Of a stretch of DNA of 64,000 nucleotides, positions 25,874 to 34,392 are shown in pieces. The translations under genes were made by a program, and so were the position numbers. The DNA comes from an uncultured Intestinimonas sp. (GTDB lineage Bacteria; Bacillota; Clostridia; Oscillospirales; Oscillospiraceae). Positions within the stretch are counted from its first letter, which is position 1; each line of letters opens with the position of its first letter. The notes under the pieces were generated by a model. It was not told where the DNA came from, made no database searches, and was given only the letters and a program-made list of their open reading frames with translations. Where the stretch lies: NCBI RefSeq assembly GCF_944387725.1, contig NZ_CALXGA010000003.1:18066-82065 (forward strand), given 5' to 3'.

Positions 25874-26065
25874 TTACAGTCTGAGGCAGCGACACAGAGA
25901 AAAGCCTTCTGCAAAGCTATCATCATAGTGTCTCACCATGCCGATGTTTATGCCGCTCTCATCCAGAAAAACAAGATGTTTAGATGAAAGATTTGGCGTA
26001 TGCGCTTTCCACTTCTCTATATTTATATCACTTTTGAACTGCCATGTTGATGCGATTTGAGGGAG
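25874..26065 (-). pseudogene. IS630-type transposase remnant
   Basis: A 63-codon open stretch on the minus strand reads ...STWQFKSDINIEKW, then KHLVFLDESGINIGMVRHYDDSFAEGF before a stop at 25876-25874. The LVFLDESGxNxxM.R.Y block is the hallmark of the first catalytic aspartate region of IS630/Tc1-like transposases. A TAG (26068-26066) closes the frame upstream, and the remaining catalytic blocks are missing, so it is a decayed fragment. A 39-residue open frame at 26147-26028 overlaps it in another phase and may be the displaced N-terminal side. The rest of 25831-26160 shows nothing else. Confidence 0.6.
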
Positions 26066-26161
26066 CTACTCTAAAGTTTTTGCACACAATTTCAGCTTCG
26101 AGCCGGCTTTTGCATTCATCTTGATTGGATGTTTCAGATTTTTCCATAAGAAAGGGCGGGC

Positions 26162-26190
26162 TTCCCTTCCGGCGCCAGATGTGGTATACT
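26162..26190 (+). promoter_or_regulatory. Possible mscS promoter
   Basis: TATACT (26185-26190) has a weak -35 TTCCCT (26162-26167) 17 bases upstream. Confidence 0.4.
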
Positions 26191-26225
26191 TGAGGCCAGA
26201 ACTGTTTGGAAGGGAGGAGACCCCA

Positions 26226-27095
26226 ATGGCCGCCACAGCCCTGCCGATAGAGTCCGCCACGCCGGAGGAGGCTGTCCAGATGATGGAGCAGATGGCCCAG
26301 CACCTCAGCCTTCCCACCATACTCTACAGCGTGCTCCTGTTTTTGGCCTGCCTGGTCATAATGAAGGTGGTGATCACCCTCATCGATCGGGCTATGACCC
26401 GGTTCAAGGTGGAGCCCACCGTCCACAAGTTCACCCGCTCCTGCTTGAAGGTGCTGCTGTGGCTGGTGACGTTGATGGTGGTGGCGGCCTACCTGGGTCT
26501 GCCGGTCAACTCCCTGGTGGCCATCCTGGGCATCGTGGGCGTGGCCCTGTCCCTCTCCCTCCAGGGGAGCCTGTCCAACCTGGCGGGCGGCATCACCGTT
26601 ATGGTCACCCGGCCCTTTGCCGTGGGGGACTATGTAGAGGCCGGAGGGGTTTCCGGAACCGTGACGGAGATTGGACTGGTCTACACCAAACTGAAAACCG
26701 TGGATAACAAGCTCATATTCGTCCCCAACGGTGAGATTTCCACCGAGAAAATTACCAACTACAACGGTCAGGACAAGCGCCGGGTGGACCTGACCTTCAC
26801 CGTGTCCTATGACGATGACCCGGAGCGGGTAAAGTCCATCATGCGGGAAGTGATTGGCGCCCACCCAAAGGCCCTCTTTACGCCGGAGCCTTTTGTCCGC
26901 ACCACCGCCCTGGGGGAGAGCAGTGTGAGCTACACCCTGCGGGTGTGGTGCGCTGTGGGGGACTACTGGGACCTCTACTACGATTTGCTGGAACAGGTCC
27001 GCTCCAGCTTTGATCGGGAGGGGGTTGAGCTCACCTACAACCATCTGAACGTCCATGTGATCCCGCCCAAGGACGCCGTCAGCGGGACCTTGTAA
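26226..27095 (+). CDS. mscS: Small-conductance mechanosensitive channel (MscS family)
   Basis: 289 residues. Three transmembrane helices (about 33-55, 75-97, 100-127) are followed by the cytoplasmic beta domain. The third helix carries the gate pattern ALSLSLQGSLSNLAGGI, and the family block RPFAVGDYVEAGGVSGTVTEIGL follows. Opens on membrane tension to release solutes in hypo-osmotic shock. The ATG at 26226 follows GGGAGGAG. GC content returns to the genome level here, so this is outside the AT-rich island. Confidence 0.93.
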   Translation: MAATALPIESATPEEAVQMMEQMAQHLSLPTILYSVLLFLACLVIMKVVITLIDRAMTRFKVEPTVHKFTRSCLKVLLWLVTLMVVAAYLGLPVNSLVAILGIVGVALSLSLQGSLSNLAGGITVMVTRPFAVGDYVEAGGVSGTVTEIGLVYTKLKTVDNKLIFVPNGEISTEKITNYNGQDKRRVDLTFTVSYDDDPERVKSIMREVIGAHPKALFTPEPFVRTTALGESSVSYTLRVWCAVGDYWDLYYDLLEQVRSSFDREGVELTYNHLNVHVIPPKDAVSGTL

Positions 27096-27096
27096 G

Positions 27097-27142
27097 AAAA
27101 CCGCTGTCCTCTCCAGGGCCTCATTAAGAGAACAGCGGTTTT
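27097..27142. terminator. Terminator after mscS
   Basis: AAAACCGCTGT (27097-27107) pairs with ACAGCGGTTTT (27132-27142). The 24-base loop is long; the flanking A and T runs make it usable in both directions for the convergent gene pair. Confidence 0.75.
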
Positions 27143-27234
27143 CATTGGGGGCTCTTGGCTTTTCCTGGACCTGATCAACAGGTAGCTGGCGGAAAAGCAC
27201 GCCCAGAAGGACATCCTTTCTCTCCCGCAATCTG

Positions 27235-27714
27235 TTAGCTGGGCATGGCCAGCCCCTGGATGAATCCTCCCAGGTCGCTGGAGAGAACCTCCCCGCCGAT
27301 GACATTGTTTTTATAGATGAGGAGTCCCGCCTGGATGCCGGTCTCACCAGTGGGGTAGTTGGTGATCTCATAGGTGTAGCGCTTGACCCGCTTTCCCCGG
27401 TACTTGGTGAGGTCAAAGCCCTGGCCGGACTGGAGGGCCAGATACTGGTCATAGGTCTCGTCGAACTCCTCGGGGATGAGGAGCTCTTCCACGGACACAG
27501 GTTCCGGGGAGACCTGCCAGCCATAGCTCTCCAGATAGGCCACCCGGTCTTCATTGGTTTTGACGCCCTTGGGGCTGGCCGGGCCGGTGGAAGCGGCGTC
27601 CACATCGCCGCTCAGAAAGCCGCCCACCACCGCCGCCGCTCCGCAGAGCAGCAGCACGGCCGCAGCCCCCAAGGCCAGCTTCCCACGTCGCAGCCTGGCA
27701 GTCCAGATAAACAC
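27235..27714 (-). CDS. DUF4830-like membrane-anchored protein
   Basis: 159 residues. A single hydrophobic segment (about 12-35, GKLALGAAAVLLLCGAAAVVGGFL) acts as a signal anchor. The exposed part has the pattern RVAYLESYGWQVSPEPV, LIPEEFDETYDQY, QGFDLTKYRGKRVKRYTYEI, and VIGGEVLS, which matches the DUF4830 domain as I know it. Function unknown; proteins of this type are common in gut Clostridia. The GTG at 27714, 9 bases after AAGGAG, is preferred to the longer open frame that starts at 27816 without a site. Confidence 0.75.
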   Translation of the reverse strand: MFIWTARLRRGKLALGAAAVLLLCGAAAVVGGFLSGDVDAASTGPASPKGVKTNEDRVAYLESYGWQVSPEPVSVEELLIPEEFDETYDQYLALQSGQGFDLTKYRGKRVKRYTYEITNYPTGETGIQAGLLIYKNNVIGGEVLSSDLGGFIQGLAMPS

Positions 27715-27816
27715 AGCGCAACGCTCCTTCCCTTGCTGGAACTCTTTCACAATCACTTGTATGCACCGGGCAGAAAGAATATGATAGAACAGAAAAGGGA
27801 CAAGGAGGGCCGGCAC

Positions 27817-28533
27817 ATGGCAATGGAGCGGCTGGATAAGATTCTGGCGGGCACCGGGCGGTGGTCCCGGAAGGAGGTCCGGGAGCTGGCCAAGCTGGGC
27901 CGCGTAGCGGTCAACGGCCAGGTGGTCCGCCGGCCCGATGACAAGTTCGACCGAACGGCCATAGAGGTCCGGGTGGACGGGGAGCCTGTCTCCCCAGAGC
28001 CCTACTACTATCTAATGCTGCACAAGCCCGGCGGATTGCTGTCGGTGACGGAGGACCCCCGGCAGCCCACCGTGATGAGCCTGCTGCCCCCCCATCTGTG
28101 CCGGGTGGGACTCTTCCCGGTGGGGCGGCTGGACAAGGACACCGAGGGGCTCCTGCTTCTGACCAACAACGGCCCCCTGGGCCACCGGCTCCTCGCACCG
28201 GGCCGGCATGTGGACAAGGTCTACCTCGCCCAGGTGGAGGGGCGGCTGGACCAGAGCGACGCCGCCGCCTTTCGGGCGGGGATGACCCTGGAGGACGGAC
28301 TCCAATGCCTCCCGGCGGAGCTGGAGGTGCTGGAGGACCCCTCTGCTGGCCTGGTGACCCTCCGGGAGGGAAAATACCACCAGGTCAAGCGGATGCTCGC
28401 CGCTCGGGGCAAGCCGGTGCGCTTCCTCAAACGGCTGTCCATGGGCCCCCTGACGCTGGACCCGGCCCTGGAGCCGGGGGAGTGGCGGCCTCTGACCGTG
28501 GAGGAGCGCTCCGCCCTGGAGGCGCTGGAGTAG
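27817..28533 (+). CDS. Pseudouridine synthase, RsuA/RluB/RluE family
   Basis: 238 residues. An S4-type RNA-binding domain (residues 3-50, ERLDKILAGTGRWSRKEVRELAKLGRVAVNG) precedes the catalytic domain with GRLDKDTEGLLLLTNNG (catalytic Asp) and EGKYHQVKRMLAARG. The early shape and the MLHKPGG block fit RsuA, which modifies 16S rRNA position 516, but the subgroup is not certain. The ATG at 27817 follows AAGGAGGG; a second ATG at 27823 is possible. Divergent from the DUF4830 gene. Confidence 0.9.
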   Translation: MAMERLDKILAGTGRWSRKEVRELAKLGRVAVNGQVVRRPDDKFDRTAIEVRVDGEPVSPEPYYYLMLHKPGGLLSVTEDPRQPTVMSLLPPHLCRVGLFPVGRLDKDTEGLLLLTNNGPLGHRLLAPGRHVDKVYLAQVEGRLDQSDAAAFRAGMTLEDGLQCLPAELEVLEDPSAGLVTLREGKYHQVKRMLAARGKPVRFLKRLSMGPLTLDPALEPGEWRPLTVEERSALEALE

Positions 28534-28765
28534 GGCGCCGCGCAGGCGCAGGGAGCGCGTGTTCCATTGGAGGGTGGGGGGCAGCTGGTCAATCCATCTG
28601 ATCATCTGCCTATAGCCGTTGGAAATTTTGGTCGTATTTAACAAAAACGGCAGTAGGGATCTTTTTTGGATAGAATCTCTATTTATTTTGGAAGAAAAAG
28701 GGCGAGTTTCCGAAATTTTCGAGATTCTCCTTCGGCGTTTTTCACAAAAAAAACCATTTTCCCTA
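28534..28765. other. AT-rich intergenic stretch
   Basis: The space between the pseudouridine synthase and the next promoter. From about 28610 it is AT-rich with long A and T runs; such sequence can act as an UP element or bend DNA. I see no gene, repeat or convincing terminator. Confidence 0.4.
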
Positions 28766-28794
28766 TTGAAAAGAGAGAAAAAAACCAGTATAAT
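28766..28794 (+). promoter_or_regulatory. Strong promoter of the PucR-type regulator
   Basis: TTGAAA (28766-28771), 17-base A-rich spacer, TATAAT (28789-28794). In the leader, GCTCCGC (28824-28830) pairs with GCGGAGC (28834-28840) and is followed by AATTTT, a possible attenuator ahead of the gene and the ftsEX genes. Confidence 0.75.
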
Positions 28795-28880
28795 AGGAAA
28801 GTCGAATCCAGAGATATTTCAGGGCTCCGCGGTGCGGAGCAATTTTGCGCCATAGGGCGAGGAGAGAAGGGGGCAAAGCA

Positions 28881-29972
28881 ATGTCCAGCCGGATTTTCCA
28901 GAGCGTGGTCTTGCAGATGAAGGACAGCACGGACCGCGCCATCGGCGTCATCGATTCCGAGGGAACGGTAGTAGCCTGCAACGAGCTGACCTGTATTGGC
29001 GAGAAGTGGACGGAAGCGGCAAAGGTGGTGCATGACGCTGAGACGGAGCTGGTGTCCTTTGAGGGCAACACCTTTAAGCAGCTGGCTGGCTGGAGTGCCC
29101 AGTTTGACTACGCGGCCTTTGCCTGCGGGGAGGACGAGACTGCCCGCATGGTCTGCGCCATGGCTGTGGTGGCCCTGAACGGGGCCAAGGCCTACTACGA
29201 GGAGAAACACGACAAGGCAACCTTTGTCAAGAGCATCATCTCCGACAACATCCTGCTGGGGGACATCTATGTCCGGGCCAAGGAGCTCCACTTCGTCTCC
29301 GAGGCGCCCCGGGCCGTCTTCCTCATCCGCCAGCTGGGCAGCACTGACATGGCCGCCATCGACGTGGTCCAGTCCCTGTTCCCGGATAAGCAGTCCGACT
29401 TTGTCCTTTCCATCAACGAGACGGACATCGCGCTCATCAAGCAGCTCCCGGAGGGGACGGAGAGCAAGGAGCTCTACAAGATCGCCGAGCAGGTGGAAAA
29501 CGCGCTGAAGAACGAGCTGGGCCTAAAGGTAGTGGTGGGCGTGGGCACCATCGTAGGGCACATCCGGGAGCTGGCCCGGGCCTACAAGGAGGCCCAGGTG
29601 GCCATCGACGTGGGCAAGGTCTTTGATACCGAAAAGTCCATCATCAACTACGAAAACCTGGGCATTGGACGGCTCATTTACCAGCTGCCCACGACCCTGT
29701 GCGAGATGTTTCTTCAGGAGGTCTTCAAGAAAAACCCCATCGACTCCCTGGACCAGGAGACCCTGTTCACCATCAACAAGTTCTTTGAGAACAATCTGAA
29801 CGTCTCTGAAACCGCCCGAAAACTTTTCGTCCATCGAAATACCCTGGTCTACCGCCTGGAGAAGATCAAGAAGCTCACAGGCCTGGACCTGCGGGAGTTC
29901 GACGACGCCATCACCTTCAAGGTGGCCCTGATGGTCAAGAAATACTTAGTCTCCCGGGGCATTGAGTCCTGA
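28881..29972 (+). CDS. PucR/CdaR-type transcriptional regulator
   Basis: 363 residues. The C-terminal ~60 residues are the PucR-family helix-turn-helix (TINKFFENNLNVSETARKLFVHRNTLVYRLEKIKKLTGLDLREFDDAI). Upstream (about 130-270) is a GGDEF-like CdaR domain (VVGVGTIVGHIRELARAYKEAQVAI). The N-terminal ~110 residues resemble a sensor with a small-molecule pocket. Relatives in E. coli sense sugar diacids, but this one stands directly before ftsE in the same direction, so a role in cell division or envelope control is possible. The ATG at 28881 follows AGAAGGGGG. Confidence 0.82.
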   Translation: MSSRIFQSVVLQMKDSTDRAIGVIDSEGTVVACNELTCIGEKWTEAAKVVHDAETELVSFEGNTFKQLAGWSAQFDYAAFACGEDETARMVCAMAVVALNGAKAYYEEKHDKATFVKSIISDNILLGDIYVRAKELHFVSEAPRAVFLIRQLGSTDMAAIDVVQSLFPDKQSDFVLSINETDIALIKQLPEGTESKELYKIAEQVENALKNELGLKVVVGVGTIVGHIRELARAYKEAQVAIDVGKVFDTEKSIINYENLGIGRLIYQLPTTLCEMFLQEVFKKNPIDSLDQETLFTINKFFENNLNVSETARKLFVHRNTLVYRLEKIKKLTGLDLREFDDAITFKVALMVKKYLVSRGIES

Positions 29973-30063
29973 GAGGTGTCCGGCTTTTGGAAAGCGCGGC
30001 GGGGGGCTGCCTCCCCGCCGCCGCCTTATGCCGCCTTATCATGGTTTCATGAGGGACCTGCTT

Positions 30064-30753
30064 ATGATACGACTGATTGAAGTAAAAAAGACATACGACA
30101 ACGGCACCCGGGCCCTCAAGGGAATTTCCCTGCGCATTGAGGATGGGGAGTTTGTCTTCCTGGTGGGCCCCTCCGGCTCTGGAAAGTCCACCATTTTGAA
30201 GCTCATTACCGGAGAGGTGCTGTGCAGCGAGGGCCGGCTGATGGTCAACGGCTACAACCTCAACAACATCCGTCCCCGGCAGATTCCCTACCTCCGCCGC
30301 ACCCTTGGGGTGATCTTTCAGGACTTCCGCCTCATTGAGAAGAAGACAGTGGTGGAGAATCTGACCTTCGTTATGCGCCTGGTGGGGGCCTCTCCCCGGG
30401 AAATCCGCAAGCGGGTGGCCTATGTCCTCCAGCTGGTGGGCCTGGACCACAAGGGGGACCGGCTCCCCTCTGAGCTCTCCGGCGGAGAGCAGCAGCGGGT
30501 GGCCATCGCCCGGGCCCTGGTGAACAACCCCCAGGTCATTGTGGCCGACGAGCCCACCGGCAATCTGGACCCCCAGCGCTCCCTGGAGATCATGATGCTG
30601 TTGGAGAAGATCAACGAGCTGGGCACCACCGTGCTGGTGGTGACACACGAAAAGGAGCTGGTCAACCGCTTTGCCAAGCGGGTGGTAGCCATTGAGAGCG
30701 GCAGGATCATCAGCGACGGGACAGGTGGGTATTATAACAATGAGTCAGTATAA
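30064..30753 (+). CDS. ftsE: Cell-division ATP-binding protein FtsE
   Basis: ABC ATPase of the FtsEX complex, which couples ATP use to activation of peptidoglycan hydrolases. 229 residues. Walker [10 protein letters not shown] (residues ~35-43), the Q-loop in IFQDFRLI, signature [15 protein letters not shown], Walker [13 protein letters not shown], and H-loop VVTHEKELV. The ATG at 30064 gives the conserved [11 protein letters not shown] start. It overlaps ftsX by 14 bases. Confidence 0.95.
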   Translation: MIRLIEVKKTYDNGTRALKGISLRIEDGEFVFLVGPSGSGKSTILKLITGEVLCSEGRLMVNGYNLNNIRPRQIPYLRRTLGVIFQDFRLIEKKTVVENLTFVMRLVGASPREIRKRVAYVLQLVGLDHKGDRLPSELSGGEQQRVAIARALVNNPQVIVADEPTGNLDPQRSLEIMMLLEKINELGTTVLVVTHEKELVNRFAKRVVAIESGRIISDGTGGYYNNESV

Positions 30754-31636
30754 TATGGGTTATCACCTGAAAGAGGGCTTCCACAGCATCTTCACCCACG
30801 GGCTTATGTCTTTTGCCGCCGTGTGTATGATTGTGGCGTGCCTGATTATCATGGGCTCCTTCTCCCTGGTGGCGGTCAGCCTGGACAACACCCTGGGGGA
30901 CCTGGAGGCCCAAAATGAGTTCACCGCCTATGTGGAGGAGGGCATGGACGAGGCCGGCGCCCGGGCCCTGGAGAGTCAGATCCTCCAGATTCCCAACGTG
31001 GCCTCTGCCACCTTCGTCAATGGACAGCAGGCCCTGGAGGACTACCGGGAGCGGTATGTGGACAGCGAGAACGCCGTCCTCTTCGAGGACCTGCCGGAGG
31101 ACCTGCTCCAGCATCGCTTCCGAATTCGCGTGGTGGACATTGAGCAGCTGGCCCAAACCGTGGAGGCGGTGGAGGCGGTGGACGGCATCTCGGACACCCA
31201 GGCGGCCCTGGACGTGGCCCGCGGCTTTGTCACCGTCCGAAATGTGGCGGGGGCTGTGGCCTGGATTCTCATTTTGCTGCTGCTCATCATCTCTCTCTTC
31301 ATCATTGCCAACACCATCAAGCTGGCCACCTTCCACCGCCGGGAGGAGATCGCCATCATGAAGATGTGCGGCGCCACCAACTGGTTTGTCCGCTGGCCCT
31401 TTATCTTTGAGGGCATGATCCTGGGCTTTCTGGGGGCCGTGGTGGCCTTCTTCCTCCAGTGGGGCATCTACAGCCTGATGGTCACCGCGATCACAGAGTA
31501 TGGCGGGCTCCAGCTCATCGCCATTGTGCCCTTCCAGACACTGGCCCCCCAGGTGGCGGTCATCTTTGTGGCCGCCGGGCTCCTCATCGGCGCCGGAGGC
31601 AGTCTGCTGGCCATCCGAAAGTTTCTTCAGGTCTGA
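30740..31636 (+). CDS. ftsX: Cell-division permease FtsX
   Basis: 298 residues, four transmembrane helices (first near 20-45, then three from about 170 to 295). Between helix one and two lies the extracellular domain (~60-165, with the EDLPEDLLQHRFRIRVVD region) that contacts the hydrolase. The HRREEIAIMKMCGATNWFVRWPF block couples it to FtsE. The start at 30740 lies inside ftsE. The M23 hydrolase downstream is its probable client. Confidence 0.95.
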   Translation: MSQYNMGYHLKEGFHSIFTHGLMSFAAVCMIVACLIIMGSFSLVAVSLDNTLGDLEAQNEFTAYVEEGMDEAGARALESQILQIPNVASATFVNGQQALEDYRERYVDSENAVLFEDLPEDLLQHRFRIRVVDIEQLAQTVEAVEAVDGISDTQAALDVARGFVTVRNVAGAVAWILILLLLIISLFIIANTIKLATFHRREEIAIMKMCGATNWFVRWPFIFEGMILGFLGAVVAFFLQWGIYSLMVTAITEYGGLQLIAIVPFQTLAPQVAVIFVAAGLLIGAGGSLLAIRKFLQV

Positions 31637-31666
31637 CCCAACAGGTCCCGGAAAAGGAGGAATTGT

Positions 31667-32932
31667 GTGTCCCATCCAAAGCAAACCCAAAAGTCCGCCC
31701 GGCCCAAGCGGAATCCCCGCAAGCGGGCGGCGGCCCTGCTGGCCCTGCTGTTGGCCCTGCTGATGATTCTCCCCATGCTCACTATGGTGGTCCAGACAGC
31801 ACTGGCCGCCACCCAGGATGAGCTCCAGGCCCAGATCAACGCCGGCAAGGCCGAGGCCAACGAGCTCAACAGCCGGATTGACGCCCTGGAGGACCAGTTG
31901 AACGCCATCCAGGACGACAAGTCCCAGGTCATGGAGCAGAAGAGCCTGCTGGAGCAGCAGATCAATGCCCAGAATGAGGCCATCCGCGCGGTGGAGACTA
32001 CCATTGCCCAGTATGACAGCCTGATTGCGGAAAAGGAGGCCGAGGTAGCCGAGACCCAGGCCAGGGAGGAGGAGCAGTACGCCCTCTTCTGCCAGCGGGT
32101 GAAGGTGATGGAGAAGGCGGGGACGGTGTCCTACTGGGACATTCTCTTCGGCGCCTCCAGCTTCTCCGACCTGCTGGACCGGGCCACCATGGTCAGCGAG
32201 ATCATGGGGTATGACAATGAGATCATGGACGAACTGGCCGCCACCCGCAAGGCGCTCCAGGAGCAGCAGTCCGCCCTGGAGGACACCCGGGCGGAGCAGG
32301 AGGCCGAAAAGGAGGACCTGGAGGCCCGCCGGGCGGACCTGGAGGCCAAGGAGGCCGAGGTGGACCGGCTTCTGGCGGAGATCATTGCCAACGAGTCCCA
32401 GGTTGAGGCCGCTAAGGACGGCCTGGAGGCCGCCGCGGCGGAGATCGACGCCGAGGTGGCCCGGAAGCAGCGGGAGCTCCAGGCCCTGATTTCCGCCGGG
32501 CAGATCAGCTTCGACCCGGGCAGCGGCTGGCAGTGGCCGGTGCCAGGATACTACACCATCACCTCTCTGTTCGGCAACCGCATCCACCCCATTACCGGCC
32601 GGCCCAACAACCACACCGGCACCGATATCGCCGCCTCCGGCGGTACCCCCATCCTGTCGGCCCGGGGCGGTGTGGTGAGCATCTCCACCTATAACAGCTC
32701 CTATGGCAACTATGTGGTGGTCCAGCACGACAACGGCGTTTCCACACTCTATGCCCACATGCGCTCCCGGGCGGTATCTGAGGGAGATGTGGTGGATCAG
32801 GGGGATGTCCTGGGCTATGTGGGCACTACCGGCAGCTCTACAGGCAATCATCTCCATCTGGAATTCCGAATCAACGGGAGCCGGGTGGATGCCCTGGACT
32901 ATTATCCCAACCTGAGCTTTACTTACCGCTGA
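31667..32932 (+). CDS. Murein hydrolase activator/endopeptidase, coiled coil plus M23 (PcsB/EnvC-like)
   Basis: 421 residues. Basic N-terminus and hydrophobic segment (about 19-45, ALAA cleavage area) export it. Residues ~48-130 and ~190-275 form long coiled coils (heptads rich in Leu, Ala, Glu, Gln), as in PcsB, EnvC and CwlO, which FtsX holds at the septum. The C-terminal LytM/M23 domain retains zinc residues: His316 and Asp320 (HTGTD) and His395/His397 (HLHLE), so it may cut peptidoglycan itself. The GTG at 31667 follows AAAGGAGG, 30 bases after ftsX. Product assembly: FtsE-FtsX-this enzyme. Confidence 0.92.
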   Translation: MSHPKQTQKSARPKRNPRKRAAALLALLLALLMILPMLTMVVQTALAATQDELQAQINAGKAEANELNSRIDALEDQLNAIQDDKSQVMEQKSLLEQQINAQNEAIRAVETTIAQYDSLIAEKEAEVAETQAREEEQYALFCQRVKVMEKAGTVSYWDILFGASSFSDLLDRATMVSEIMGYDNEIMDELAATRKALQEQQSALEDTRAEQEAEKEDLEARRADLEAKEAEVDRLLAEIIANESQVEAAKDGLEAAAAEIDAEVARKQRELQALISAGQISFDPGSGWQWPVPGYYTITSLFGNRIHPITGRPNNHTGTDIAASGGTPILSARGGVVSISTYNSSYGNYVVVQHDNGVSTLYAHMRSRAVSEGDVVDQGDVLGYVGTTGSSTGNHLHLEFRINGSRVDALDYYPNLSFTYR

Positions 32933-32959
32933 CCCCGAAAGGGGCGGCGTCCCAAGCCC

Positions 32960-33010
32960 CTGGGCGGAGACGGAGACGCACTCTGTCTCCGCCCAGTTCC
33001 GATTTTTTCC
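32960..33010 (+). terminator. Terminator after the M23 gene
   Basis: A perfect 12-bp stem (32960-32971 with 32985-32996), followed by a T-run at 33003-33008. It probably gives partial termination before the protease gene that begins at 33022. Confidence 0.75.
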
Positions 33011-33021
33011 GGGAAAGGACG

Positions 33022-34203
33022 ATGCCTGTGAAAACCAAGCGCTTTTCTCTCTTGACCCTCCTGTTGACGGCGGTGTTGGCGGTGGCGCTCACCGCCGGCG
33101 TCCTTCTGGGGGCGGCCTGGCTGCTTCTGGGCAGGGCGGGAATGAGCATGGTGGAGACGATGGTACTCATCAACACCCTTTTTGTGGGGGAGCATGACAA
33201 CATTGGGGAGGCCGCAGACCAGGCGCTGAACAGCCTCATCGCCGGGCTGGGGGACCGCTGGTCCTATTACATGGACGCGGAGAGCTACCAACAAACGCAG
33301 GTGCGCCGCAGCAACTCCTATGTGGGCATTGGCGTCACCGTTACCTACCCGGAGGAGGGCGTCCTCCACATCGAGGCCGTGGCCGCCGGGGGGCCGGCAG
33401 AGGCGGCGGGCCTCCAGGCCGGAGAGGACATCACAGCGGTAGACGGCCGTCCCCTGACGGTGGAGAACGTTAGCGAGGCCACCGCCCTCATCCAGGGGGA
33501 GGAGGGCACCCAGGTGGTCCTCACTGTCCGGGGTCTGGACGGGGTGGAGCGGGAGGCGGCCGTCACCCGGGGACGGGTGGAGGAGTCTCCGGTGGAGGGG
33601 GAGCTTCTCTCCGGCGGCACAGGCCTGGTGACCATCCGCAACTTCAACAGCCGCTGTGCCCAGGACGCCATTGCCGCTGTGGACAATCTGCTGGAGCAGG
33701 GGGCGGAGCGGCTGGTCTTCGACGTGCGAAACAACGGCGGCGGCTATGTCAGTGAGCTCACCGAGCTGCTGGACCACCTGCTGCCGGAGGGGACCATCTT
33801 CCGGCAGCGCACCAACTTTGGCTGGGAGACCATTGTGGACTCCGATGCCCAGTGTGTGGAGCTGCCCATGGCGGTGCTGGTGAACGGAAACACCTATTCG
33901 GCGGCGGAGTTTTTTGCCGCCCAGCTCCAGGAGATGGATTGGGGGGGCATCGTGGGGGAGCCCACCTTTGGGAAGGGTTTTTCCCAGCAGACCTTCGCCC
34001 TGTCCAGCGGCGGAGCCGTCAACCTCTCCACCGCCCGGTATTTTACCGGGGAGGGGGTCTCCCTCATTGGCGCCGGCCTGACCCTGGACCGGGAGATCGC
34101 CCTCACCGAGGCCCAGGCGGCGGCCCTGTCCGCCGGGACCCTGGACCCGGCGGAGGACCCCCAGCTCCAGGCGGCCATTGAGCTGCTGCGGACGGCGGAG
34201 TAA
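33022..34203 (+). CDS. Carboxy-terminal processing protease, S41 family
   Basis: 393 residues. One N-terminal transmembrane helix (about 8-40) places it outside the membrane. A PDZ domain (about 95-180, YVGIGVTVTYPEEGVL, then AAEAAGLQAGEDITAVDG) presents substrate to the protease domain. The catalytic Ser293 (NTYSAAEF) and Lys318 (TFGKG) are 25 residues apart, as in CtpA/CtpB. In Firmicutes such enzymes process signalling proteins, including those of sporulation, and it lies after ftsEX and a hydrolase as in many Clostridia. GGGAAAGGACG precedes the ATG. Confidence 0.93.
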   Translation: MPVKTKRFSLLTLLLTAVLAVALTAGVLLGAAWLLLGRAGMSMVETMVLINTLFVGEHDNIGEAADQALNSLIAGLGDRWSYYMDAESYQQTQVRRSNSYVGIGVTVTYPEEGVLHIEAVAAGGPAEAAGLQAGEDITAVDGRPLTVENVSEATALIQGEEGTQVVLTVRGLDGVEREAAVTRGRVEESPVEGELLSGGTGLVTIRNFNSRCAQDAIAAVDNLLEQGAERLVFDVRNNGGGYVSELTELLDHLLPEGTIFRQRTNFGWETIVDSDAQCVELPMAVLVNGNTYSAAEFFAAQLQEMDWGGIVGEPTFGKGFSQQTFALSSGGAVNLSTARYFTGEGVSLIGAGLTLDREIALTEAQAAALSAGTLDPAEDPQLQAAIELLRTAE

Positions 34204-34252
34204 ACAGCCTGGAGAGTGAATGCAGGATTCTGACCGGATGGAGCACGAGACT

Positions 34253-34273
34253 GTATCTGATGCGTACAGATAC
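34253..34273. other. Palindrome in the ctp-rarA gap
   Basis: GTATCTG (34253-34259) and CAGATAC (34267-34273) form a 7-bp inverted repeat with a 7-base spacer, in a 190-base gap that has further GC-rich complementary segments and no clear promoter. It could be an operator or RNA hairpin. Confidence 0.3.
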
Positions 34274-34392
34274 CGGGAGCGGCGGCGTACTTCCGCCTCC
34301 GCTCTACACTGATTCAAGAAAGGCGGCCGTCCGCCGGTAGGCCCCCATTCCCAGGGGACTGGCGGTACAGCGCGGCCGGCAGGGTGATTGTT

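Noticed and set aside
25874-26065. Complete insertion sequence
   Set aside because: Only one catalytic block remains, frames are broken and no terminal repeats were found.
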